From JAPPHY01 sp034423135 (GTDB taxonomy: Bacteria > Chloroflexota > Dehalococcoidia > Lucifugimonadales > UBA2985): a DNA stretch of 64,000 nucleotides. The translations under genes and the position numbers were made by a program. Positions 46,795-54,351 of the stretch are shown here, one piece after another. The stretch is from contig DAOUJC010000007.1 of assembly GCA_034423135.1 (NCBI GenBank), positions 106,559 through 170,558 on the forward strand, written 5' to 3'. Under the pieces are notes generated by a model, which did not search any database, was not told the origin of the DNA, and saw only the letters and a list, made by a program, of their open reading frames with translations. Positions within the stretch are counted from its first letter, which is position 1. Each line of letters starts with the position of its first letter.

Positions 46795-48471
46795 CTAGTA
46801 CGACCTGACCTGAGGCTCCCACTGGGTGATGGTGACAGGGACGTATTCCAGCTGAGGCCCGTCCGGCGACTGGCGCACCATGATGTGCTTCAGCCAGTTC
46901 TCGTCGTCACGCTGCGGGAACTCCGTCATGAAGTGCGCGCCCCTGCTCTCCTTGCGCTCCAGCGCGCTCACCACGATTGTCTCCGCACACTCCAGCATGA
47001 ACCCGAGCTCCAGTGTGGCGATGAGGTTCGTATTGAAGACGCGGCCCTTGTCCTGCACGGGGACAGTCCCGTACCGCTCGTTGAGGCCTTGAATCTTCTC
47101 GCGGGCCGTCTCCATTCCCGCGATTGTGCGGAAGACCGCCACGTAGTCGTTCATGGTGGTGCCAAGCTCCAGCCGGATGGCGGCCGGCGTATCGCCGTTG
47201 TCCTGCCGGTCCAGCAGCGCCCTGATTTGGTCTTGGTCCAGCGACAGGCGGGACTCCGCTACCATTGCGCGGGCTGTCTCGCGAGAGTAGACGGCTGCTG
47301 CCTCGCCGGACCGTCGCCCGAACACGATGGTGTCCAGCAGCGAGTTTGCGCCTAGCCGGTTGCCTCCGTGCACGCTAACGCAGGCGCACTCGCCGGCGGC
47401 GTAGAGTCCCGGCAGGGGCGTTGCGCCGTCTACGTCGGTCTTGACGCCGCCCATCTGGTAGTGCATGCCGGGACGAATGGGCACGGGCTGCTCCGCCAGG
47501 TCGATGCCCAGGAAGTCCATCGATACCTCATTGATGTACTGGAGGCGCTCGTGGATCTTCTCGCGTCCCAGGTGGCGCAGGTCGAGTAGCACGCAGCCGT
47601 CAATGCCGCGGCCCTCGTTGATCTCAGTCTGCTCCGCCCTGGAGACCACGTCGCGGGAGGCCAGTTCCATCATGTTGGGGGCGTACTTCTCCATGAAGCG
47701 CTCGCCGTTGGCGTTGATCAGGTGTGCACCTTCGCCACGGGCGGCCTCGGTGATGAGCACGCCGTTGCTCTTGAGCGTGGTTGGGTGGTACTGCACCATC
47801 TCCATGTCCATCAGCGGCGCGCCGGCGCGGTAGGCGAGCGCCATCCCGTCACCGGTGCAGATAAGGGCGTTGGTCGTCGGCTCGTACAGGCGGCCCAGGC
47901 CACCGGCTGCGAGGATGACGGCCCCGGCCTTGATCAGGTGCAGCTCCCCGGTCATCATGTCCATCGCGACCACGCCCTGGCAACGGCCGTCCTCCACAAT
48001 GAGGGAGGTCACGAACCACTCCTCGTACACGCGGGTGCCGGCCTTGACCAGCTGCTCGTACATGACGTGGAGCATGGCCTGCCCGGTGAAGTCGGCCACG
48101 AAGAACGTGCGCGCCCTCTGCTGGCCGCCGAAATTTCGAGTGCCAAGGCGGCCGGTGTCGTCGCGGCTGAAGATTACGCCGAAGTGCTCCTGCTCGATGA
48201 TCGCGCGTCCCGCCTCGCTGCACAGCACCTCGATAGCGTCCTGATCGCCGAGGTAGTCGCTGCCCTTGACTGTCTCAAAGGCGTGCTCCTCCCAGGTGTC
48301 GCCCCGGTCCGTGAGGGCCGCGTTGATGCCGCCCTGGGCGGCGTTGGAGTGGCTGCGGACGGGGTGGACCTTGGTGATGACCGCAACGTCGGCCCCGGCG
48401 TCGTTGGCTGCCAGGGCAGCGCGCAGTCCCGCAAGACCGGCGCCAATTACCAGGACATCGTGTTCGAACAT
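46795..48471 (-). CDS. Succinate dehydrogenase/fumarate reductase flavoprotein subunit
   Basis: 558 residues from ATG 48471 with GGAGG upstream. FAD-binding DVLVIGAGLAGLRAALAAND, the covalent-flavin region HPVRSHSNAAQGGI, GGLGRLYEPTTNALICTGDGMALAYRAGAPL, active-site HPTTL, EAARGEGAHL, and PGMHYQMGGVKTD identify the SdhA/FrdA family. C-terminal helical domain has LELGFMLECAETIVVSALERKESRGAH. It oxidises succinate or reduces fumarate together with an iron-sulfur and a membrane subunit, which are not adjacent here. Confidence 0.9.
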   Translation of the reverse strand: MFEHDVLVIGAGLAGLRAALAANDAGADVAVITKVHPVRSHSNAAQGGINAALTDRGDTWEEHAFETVKGSDYLGDQDAIEVLCSEAGRAIIEQEHFGVIFSRDDTGRLGTRNFGGQQRARTFFVADFTGQAMLHVMYEQLVKAGTRVYEEWFVTSLIVEDGRCQGVVAMDMMTGELHLIKAGAVILAAGGLGRLYEPTTNALICTGDGMALAYRAGAPLMDMEMVQYHPTTLKSNGVLITEAARGEGAHLINANGERFMEKYAPNMMELASRDVVSRAEQTEINEGRGIDGCVLLDLRHLGREKIHERLQYINEVSMDFLGIDLAEQPVPIRPGMHYQMGGVKTDVDGATPLPGLYAAGECACVSVHGGNRLGANSLLDTIVFGRRSGEAAAVYSRETARAMVAESRLSLDQDQIRALLDRQDNGDTPAAIRLELGTTMNDYVAVFRTIAGMETAREKIQGLNERYGTVPVQDKGRVFNTNLIATLELGFMLECAETIVVSALERKESRGAHFMTEFPQRDDENWLKHIMVRQSPDGPQLEYVPVTITQWEPQVRSY

Positions 48472-48541
48472 GCTACGTCCTCCGGACAACTGCTTTGTGG
48501 GGGCCTGCCGCATGGCGGCCCGCCGTGTTGAACCGTGCCAT

Positions 48542-48550
48542 AATATATCA
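48542..48550 (-). promoter_or_regulatory. Extended -10 element upstream of the flavoprotein gene
   Basis: On the minus strand TGATATATT (TG-n-TATATT), about 75 bp before the ATG at 48471. A GC-rich hairpin (around 48509-48530) lies in the leader. Nothing else is seen in the gap to 48749. Confidence 0.3.
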
Positions 48551-48749
48551 CGCGTGCTGGAATGCCGCCATAGCCGGACTCACCACGACGCGACGCGGGG
48601 CCGCAGAAGGCTGTGGAGGCGTTGCGACCCTCGCCTTGACGCACGTGCGGGATAGCCCTATCCTTGCGTGAAGCGCGCGATGAGGCGATTCCCAGACCGG
48701 CGCGCCACGATTCCACGGAGCCAGCTCACATGACTTTCGAGGCCGTCGG

Positions 48750-50102
48750 TTGACGCGCCAACCGCTTCCCATACCGCTGCCGTCCGGTGTGTACTACGGG
48801 TGGGTGATCGTGGCCATAGCATGGCTGGCCAACATGGTGGCCGCCACCATGAACCCCGTGGTCTTCTCCATCTTCATAGTCCCCATGATGGACGAGCTGG
48901 GGGTTGGCCTCGAAGAGATGGCTTGGGCCATCAGCATTCGTATGCTGACCGGAGGGGTGGCGGCTCCCTTCATGGGGCGGCTCATAGACAGCTACGGGGC
49001 GCGTTGGCTCGGCTTCCTGGGTGCGCTGCTCTCCGGCGGCGTCCTGCTGAGCCTCTACTACGTGGACAACATCTGGGTGATCTACGCGCTGTTTGCCGTC
49101 AGCGGCATATCCGGGTTTGGCACGTTCGGCGGCCAGCTGCTCACCATCGTGCCGGTCGCCAACTGGTTCGTGGCGATGCGAGGCCGGGCAACGTCCATCG
49201 CCGCTACCGGGCTGGGCGCGGGCACAGCCCTTGGCGTGCCGCTTGGCTTGTTTCTCATCAACACCGTGGGATGGCGATGGGCCTGGGTGGTTTTCGGCGT
49301 AGCAATCTGGGCGGTCATACTCCCCGGATACGCTTTCCTGATGCGGCGCCGGCCGGAGGACCTGGGCCTGCTGCCGGACGGTCGGCAACCGCAGCCGGAA
49401 GCTGCCGCTGCGGCCGAGCCCGGCGCGGGGTCCACAGCGGCTCCGCCGCCGGTGGAGGAGGTGAACTGGACGCTGAGAGAGGCCGTGCGGACTCCGGTGC
49501 TGTGGTTCATTCTGCTCTCGCTGACGGTCTACATGTTCTCGTCTTCGGGCGTGCTGTTCCTGCGAGTCCCTTACTGGGTTGAACAGGGTATAGATGATGC
49601 GCATATTGCGCTGGGAGTGGCTACAGACCCCCTCACCGTGATCTTCGCCATGCTGCTGTTCGGGTTCCTTGCAGAGCGATATCCGGTGCGGTTCATGGCA
49701 GTGCTGGGAGGCGTCTGGCGAGCGATCTCGATGGTGCCGCTGGCCATTGGAGGAGCCCACGCGGCGAACGTGTACATACACAACGTGACGTGGGGCATAG
49801 GCTCAGGGGCCTTCGCAGCGGCGCAGAACCTGCTCATACCGAACTACTACGGCCGGGCGGCCCAGGGCGCGATCAGGGGCATATCCCTGCCGCTCATGAT
49901 TGCCGCGGGCGCACTGGGTGCGCCTGCAACAGCCCGTCTGGTGGAATCGGGAGTGGGAGCGGGCGTTATCTGGCAGCTGGGGCTGTGGATGATGCTCGTT
50001 TCGGGGCTGATGTTCTTCTTCCTCAAGCCGCCGAAGCCGCCAGAGTCGATGAGGGCACAGGTCGAGGCTGCAGCCGCGGCGCGCGGTGAGGGCGCGTCCT
50101 AG
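48750..50102 (+). CDS. MFS transporter
   Basis: 450 residues from TTG 48750. Starts with the YYGWVIVAIAWLANM helix typical of the monocarboxylate/oxalate-type MFS group shared with the genes at 59313 and 51176. Twelve helices with a central loop rich in Ala/Pro (QPQPEAAAAAEPGAGSTAAPPP). GRLIDSYGARWLGFLG is the loop 2-3 motif. Substrate unknown, an organic acid is likely for this group. Confidence 0.82.
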   Translation: MTRQPLPIPLPSGVYYGWVIVAIAWLANMVAATMNPVVFSIFIVPMMDELGVGLEEMAWAISIRMLTGGVAAPFMGRLIDSYGARWLGFLGALLSGGVLLSLYYVDNIWVIYALFAVSGISGFGTFGGQLLTIVPVANWFVAMRGRATSIAATGLGAGTALGVPLGLFLINTVGWRWAWVVFGVAIWAVILPGYAFLMRRRPEDLGLLPDGRQPQPEAAAAAEPGAGSTAAPPPVEEVNWTLREAVRTPVLWFILLSLTVYMFSSSGVLFLRVPYWVEQGIDDAHIALGVATDPLTVIFAMLLFGFLAERYPVRFMAVLGGVWRAISMVPLAIGGAHAANVYIHNVTWGIGSGAFAAAQNLLIPNYYGRAAQGAIRGISLPLMIAAGALGAPATARLVESGVGAGVIWQLGLWMMLVSGLMFFFLKPPKPPESMRAQVEAAAAARGEGAS

Positions 50103-50154
50103 ACCAAACTCAGTTTCGGCCGGCACGCACAACTGCCCTGAGCGGGCGCTCCGG

Positions 50155-50184
50155 TTGCGGCGCAATCGGCGGTAGGGGTATAAT
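50155..50184 (+). promoter_or_regulatory. Promoter of the thioredoxin-fold gene pair
   Basis: TTGCGG (50155-50160), 18 bp, TATAAT (50179-50184), 51 bp before the ATG at 50236. Confidence 0.45.
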
Positions 50185-50235
50185 TCGAGTGCCGGGCGCC
50201 GCCTGCGGCGTCGATCTTCCGAACGGAGGAGCACC

Positions 50236-50466
50236 ATGGTTTCGACGATGCCGATAGTCTACACAATCCAGGGTTGCGACGCCTGCGTCAAGCTGCTAGA
50301 CAAGTGGAACGCAGACGGCGTGGTGTTCGAGGAGCGCCGGGCCGACCTCAGCCAGGAGATCATGGACGAGGCCAGAAAGTACGGCGACGTTGTGCCTATC
50401 GTCCGCTACCCGGACGGCAGGGTGGAGGAGGGCTTTGAGGGCGGCATAGGCTGCTTCATCGGCTAG
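50236..50466 (+). CDS. Glutaredoxin-like small protein
   Basis: 76 residues. VYTIQGCDACVKLLDKWNADGVVFEERR has the glutaredoxin-type C-X2-C (CDAC) at the start of helix 1; VVPIVRYPDGRVEEGFEG supplies the cis-proline region. Redox partner unknown. The next gene, also of thioredoxin fold, starts 47 bp downstream. Confidence 0.78.
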   Translation: MVSTMPIVYTIQGCDACVKLLDKWNADGVVFEERRADLSQEIMDEARKYGDVVPIVRYPDGRVEEGFEGGIGCFIG

Positions 50467-50513
50467 CCGTCCGGTAATCGATAAGCTGCTTGAAACGAAT
50501 TGAAGGAGGAGAC

Positions 50514-51101
50514 ATGGCCGAGAAGACAACTGTAGTAACATCGGAGAGGTTTGACCAGGGCCTCAACTACAGCGACTACCTGGCGCAGATCAAGGTCAAC
50601 CAGGACCGGTTTGCCATGTACGACGAGTCCGCAGTGGAGGCCGTGACGGACGATGACGCCGGCTTCTTCAAGGCGGCCGTCGAAAAGGGCTGCTCCCGCG
50701 TCGTGGTGATCGGCGAGGACTGGTGCCCGGACGTGTATCGCGGCATGCCCGTCATCGGGCGCATTGCGGAGCTGTCCGGCATGGAGATGAAGGTGTTCGC
50801 CAGAGACGAGAACCTCGACATCGCCGACGAGTTCCTGAACAGGGGCGAGTTCCGCTCCATCCCCACGCTGGTCTTCTACAACGCCGACCAGGAGTACTTG
50901 TGCCACTGGATCGAGAGGCCGGAGTCGGTCACGGAGGAAATGGCCGACATAACCAAGGCCGTGGAGACTGAGCTGGCCGGCCAGGGCGAGGATGCCGTGC
51001 GGGACGCCCGCAGGGACCGCGTCAACGCCCGCTTCCCGGACTGGCAGAAGGACACCGTCAAGGACATCCGCGCTCTGCTTTCCCAGACATTGGGCATGTA
51101 G
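50514..51101 (+). CDS. Thioredoxin-fold protein with single-Cys WCPD motif
   Basis: 195 residues from ATG 50514 (GGAGGAG just upstream). Fold elements: VVVIGEDWCPDVYRGMPVIGRIAELSG, then MKVFARDENLDIADEFLNRGEFRSIPTLVFYNADQEYL, matching the thioredoxin_9-like family. The active site has WCPD followed by Val, so the second Cys of the usual WCPDC is absent; a monothiol or non-redox role is likely. Confidence 0.78.
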   Translation: MAEKTTVVTSERFDQGLNYSDYLAQIKVNQDRFAMYDESAVEAVTDDDAGFFKAAVEKGCSRVVVIGEDWCPDVYRGMPVIGRIAELSGMEMKVFARDENLDIADEFLNRGEFRSIPTLVFYNADQEYLCHWIERPESVTEEMADITKAVETELAGQGEDAVRDARRDRVNARFPDWQKDTVKDIRALLSQTLGM

Positions 51102-51130
51102 CCCGCTACACTGACAGAGTAGTCAGGAAT

Positions 51131-51165
51131 CCGCCCCGCGGCGTCAGTGCAGACGCGCGGGGCGG
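51131..51165. terminator. Terminator between convergent genes
   Basis: CCGCCCCGC-G-GCGTC pairs with GACGC-GCGGGGCGG: a 14-bp stem with one bulged G and a 6-nt loop, placed between the thioredoxin-fold gene and the convergent MFS gene. Confidence 0.65.
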
Positions 51166-51175
51166 TTCGCGTTTG

Positions 51176-52450
51176 TCAGGTGATCGGATGCTTGGCGGCG
51201 GCAAGTCCGGTAGCGCTATGCCTGCGACGCGGGCTGGTCTCCGGTATGAGCAGCCCGCCTACCACCAGCGTGAGCGGGAAGCCGACGATGCTCAGCAGTC
51301 CCACCTGCAATGAGCCGGTCGCCTCCTGTATGACGCCCACAATCGGAGGGCCCATCGCGCCGACTATGGGCAGCACGGTCATGCCGAGGCCGGTGGCCAC
51401 GGCCGTTTCCCTCGGCGAGAGATGTAGGTCGAACGGGATGGTGCGTATGATGGGCACCCAGATCATGGCGTTCCACCCTGCAAGCAGCAGCAGGACACCC
51501 GCAACCAGGGTAATCTCGGTTGTGTAGAGCGCAATGTAGATGGGCGGTAGGAGCAGTCCGGGTACCCACAGGAATGGCTTGCGCCGCCCGGCGAGGTTGG
51601 AGAGCGGGCCTGCCAGGAATGATGCGGCGATGCCGCCCGCGGGAAACAGCATCATCAGCGCGCCCACGGCTTTCAGCGAGAGTCCCAGGTTGTCGAGCGC
51701 GAGCGTGGGCCAGAAGGTCATCAGGGCTCCCCACGCCAGCGCAGCGCCGGAGGGGGCAGCCGCCAGCACCCAAAGGAACCTGTACCGGCGAAGCACACGC
51801 AGCGGCGAGGCTCCTCGTGCGCGCTCCACCTCCGGCGCGGTCGGCCTTGCCCGCTCACGGCCCACCCACGTCCACAGCGCCGCGCCCACCAGCAGGCCGG
51901 CCCCCAGCCCGATGTACACGTTTCGCCAGCCTGAGAACACGTCCATCAGGACGGGGATCAGTCCCACGGCCGCCAACTGCCCAATGGACATGATGCCTAT
52001 GGTCAGGCTCATCACCACGGCCACCCGCGCTGTGCTGAACCACTGGTGTACCAGAAGCACCTCTGCCTGCACTCGGCACACCACCACTGTCACGAAGACG
52101 AACCGGGCGACGAGCAGCACTTCGAAGCTCGGCGCCCACCCTTGGACCAGCAGCAAGACCCCGGCCAGGAAGGTGGAGTAGAACGTCACCCACTTGGGGC
52201 TGAACCGGGACAGCCAGATGCTGGCGGGCAACGACACCAGCGCCGAGCCCAGGAACCAGGACGCGCCCAGCAGACCCGCCTCAATGGGGGAGATGCCCAT
52301 CTCCTCCGTCATCGGAGGCAGCATCACGCCCAGCGAAACAGCCGCCAGGGGGATCAGGAGGTTCACAGCCCAGAGAAACCCCATGACCACCCAGCCGTAG
52401 CCTTCGGAGCGTGACCTGAACTGTATAACCTGCGCGATGGTGCCGTTCAT
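51176..52450 (-). CDS. MFS transporter
   Basis: 424 residues, twelve helices. YGWVVMGFLWAVNLLIPLAAVSLGVMLPPMTEEMGI is helix 1 and following loop; SRFSPKWVTFYSTFLAG is the loop 2-3 motif; the middle loop RERARPTAPEVERARGASP separates the halves. Substrate unknown. The 52451-52634 stretch beyond its start holds no gene that I can see. Confidence 0.82.
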   Translation of the reverse strand: MNGTIAQVIQFRSRSEGYGWVVMGFLWAVNLLIPLAAVSLGVMLPPMTEEMGISPIEAGLLGASWFLGSALVSLPASIWLSRFSPKWVTFYSTFLAGVLLLVQGWAPSFEVLLVARFVFVTVVVCRVQAEVLLVHQWFSTARVAVVMSLTIGIMSIGQLAAVGLIPVLMDVFSGWRNVYIGLGAGLLVGAALWTWVGRERARPTAPEVERARGASPLRVLRRYRFLWVLAAAPSGAALAWGALMTFWPTLALDNLGLSLKAVGALMMLFPAGGIAASFLAGPLSNLAGRRKPFLWVPGLLLPPIYIALYTTEITLVAGVLLLLAGWNAMIWVPIIRTIPFDLHLSPRETAVATGLGMTVLPIVGAMGPPIVGVIQEATGSLQVGLLSIVGFPLTLVVGGLLIPETSPRRRHSATGLAAAKHPIT

Positions 52451-52634
52451 CTATGTGGGCCTGGCCTGTCAGCCGCGTAAGGCCGAGGCGATTTCATGAG
52501 TGAAGTATGACACAAAGTTGGCCTGGCGGGCTATAGAGCCGCTCTGGACGATTCCCGTCTCAGCCGCATGACCACGAGGATGTTCACCCGCTCGTCCGCG
52601 GACCGGAGCGCTTGGCCGCACAACTGCCGACCGC

Positions 52635-53621
52635 TCATTCCACCACCTCTGCCGGGCCTCCGCTTCGCACACTCTCGTCGAACGCCGTTGCCGCGGCATG
52701 CACGCGCCTCAGCACGTCGGGCCCGGTCCGGCTGCGGCCCTCGCCCCTGACGGCGCCCAGGAAGGCCGCTACGCACTCCCTCATGCCCGCGAAGCTGTAC
52801 ACCGGCAGGGCCGGGGGCGCCTCGGCCTCGATCCAGTCGGAGGAGCCAGCGCGGAACCTGTACCGACCAGTCATCATGTCTGCCTCGGCATCGCCCTCCA
52901 GGGCGGCGACCTCCAGCCGTAGGGACATGCTCTCCGGACCGCGCAAGTTGAACGACCACTCTCCCACGGCTCCGTCGCACTCGACATGGGCCGAGCCTGC
53001 CTCCACTGCCCGCTCGAATCTAGGCCGGGCGCCGACCACGTTGACCCGACGGGCTTGGCGGTTCAGCAGTGCGTCGATTGGATCCAGGTACCAGATGCTC
53101 AGTTCTGAGGCCAACCCGCCCCCCTCCACCATGTCTTGGTCCCACGCCAGCGCCCAATCGCAGCGTTGCACCACCCTCACCGAAAGAGCGGGCCCCAGCC
53201 GGTCGTCGAGCAGCCGGGCGACCGCCTCGACGACGGGGTTGTACCGCAGCTCCAAGTCCGCGTGGAATACCAGGTCCGACCGCTCTGCGAGCTCCAGCAG
53301 CCCTGCGATCCGCGCATCGCCCGGTTGCGGAGGCTCGAGGAAGACGTGCTTGCCGGCCTCGATGGCGGCAATGGCGACATCGGACACGAGCTCAGATGGC
53401 AGGCCGATCATGACGGCGTCCACGTCGGCCTCCCGGACGAGCCGGATTGGGTCGGCGAACAGGGCCGTCCCTGCGCCAAAGCGCTCCGACGCCAGCCGCC
53501 GCGTCTCCTCGGTTCGAGCCGCAACAGCCCTGATTGCCACGTCGCCATCATCGAGGAGCGCTGGAACGTACGCCTCCTTCGCCCATGCGCCATAGCCAAC
53601 CAACCCGATGCTGACCTTCAT
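52635..53621 (-). CDS. Gfo/Idh/MocA family oxidoreductase
   Basis: 328 residues. VSIGLVGYGAWAKEAYVPAL is the NAD(P)-binding Rossmann start, AIEAGKHVFLEPP is the family EKP-like motif in which LEPP replaces the usual EKP, so the catalytic lysine of that motif is missing. The C-terminal alpha/beta domain has QDMVEGGGLASELSIWYLDPIDALL. Substrate unknown, a sugar or inositol-like compound is usual. Its ATG overlaps the stop of the GNAT gene upstream (ATGA). Confidence 0.82.
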   Translation of the reverse strand: MKVSIGLVGYGAWAKEAYVPALLDDGDVAIRAVAARTEETRRLASERFGAGTALFADPIRLVREADVDAVMIGLPSELVSDVAIAAIEAGKHVFLEPPQPGDARIAGLLELAERSDLVFHADLELRYNPVVEAVARLLDDRLGPALSVRVVQRCDWALAWDQDMVEGGGLASELSIWYLDPIDALLNRQARRVNVVGARPRFERAVEAGSAHVECDGAVGEWSFNLRGPESMSLRLEVAALEGDAEADMMTGRYRFRAGSSDWIEAEAPPALPVYSFAGMRECVAAFLGAVRGEGRSRTGPDVLRRVHAAATAFDESVRSGGPAEVVE

Positions 53622-54163
53622 AGCTGCTTGACCATGTGGATATCCTCCGGTTCCAGGGCCAGCAGGTCAGGGTCCGGCTCGTCCGTGGGCTGGAACCCGT
53701 GGCGCAGGTAGAATCCGACTGCAGACTCCGTGGGTGCGGATGATACGTAGACGGCGGCCGCTCCGCGCTCGCCTGCGACGCGGAACAGCTCATCCACGAG
53801 CGCCGCGGCTATGCCCGCGCGCCGGTGCGGCCGCGAGACGTGGAGGAAGGTGAGCTGCGCCATGCCCTCGTGGAGTTCCGGCAGAAGGAGGCCGATGCCG
53901 GCCATCTTCTCCCCATCGAATGCGCCGTAGGCCACGGCACCCCTGTCCATGTCCTGACGGCAGCCCGCGACCTTGGCCGGCACGGTGTGGTCGCCGTCAC
54001 CGTCCGGTCGCCACGGAGGCACGTCCCAGTGGACGTCGATGCGCCGGAGAGAGCCTTCGTGCATCTCGTAGCCCGAACGCACCTCCTCAGAGCGGTCTAT
54101 GTCGCCGATGTGGTGGAGGTCGGCAGGTGAGAGCCACGAATATCGGAAGTGGGCGTTCTGCAA
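53618..54163 (-). CDS. GNAT family acetyltransferase
   Basis: 181 residues if started at TTG 54163 (AGGA upstream; start uncertain). The acetyl-CoA site is LTFLHVSRPHRRAGIAAALVDELFRVAGERGAAAVYVSS, and the end SAVGFYLRHGFQP is the conserved GNAT C-terminus. Substrate unknown. Translationally coupled to the oxidoreductase gene. It is divergent from the restriction cassette. Confidence 0.8.
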   Translation of the reverse strand: MQNAHFRYSWLSPADLHHIGDIDRSEEVRSGYEMHEGSLRRIDVHWDVPPWRPDGDGDHTVPAKVAGCRQDMDRGAVAYGAFDGEKMAGIGLLLPELHEGMAQLTFLHVSRPHRRAGIAAALVDELFRVAGERGAAAVYVSSAPTESAVGFYLRHGFQPTDEPDPDLLALEPEDIHMVKQL

Positions 54164-54255
54164 GTGTGATTCCTGATGTGGTCGGAGCGGAGGGAGAACG
54201 ATGGACGACAGCCTAGCACCGGCGAGCAGCGGGGTCAATGGCCGTGGACTTCCGG

Positions 54256-54284
54256 TTGACACCGCCTGCGGTTGATAATAGCAT
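54256..54284 (+). promoter_or_regulatory. Promoter upstream of hsdR
   Basis: TTGACA (54256-54261), 17 bp, TAGCAT (54279-54284), about 58 bp before the hsdR ATG. It lies outside the 15-bp repeat that bounds the cassette, so before insertion it may have driven the MFS gene now at 59313. Confidence 0.5.
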
Positions 54285-54336
54285 TGCATGCGTTGCCTGC
54301 GAGCCCGTCCGTCCCCCTGAGAGCTACACCTATGCG

Positions 54337-54351
54337 TCAACATGCGTGAAG
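54337..54351 (+). repeat. 15-bp direct repeat, left end of the restriction cassette
   Basis: TCAACATGCGTGAAG, identical to 59308-59322. It includes the hsdR ATG (54342). Confidence 0.85.
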
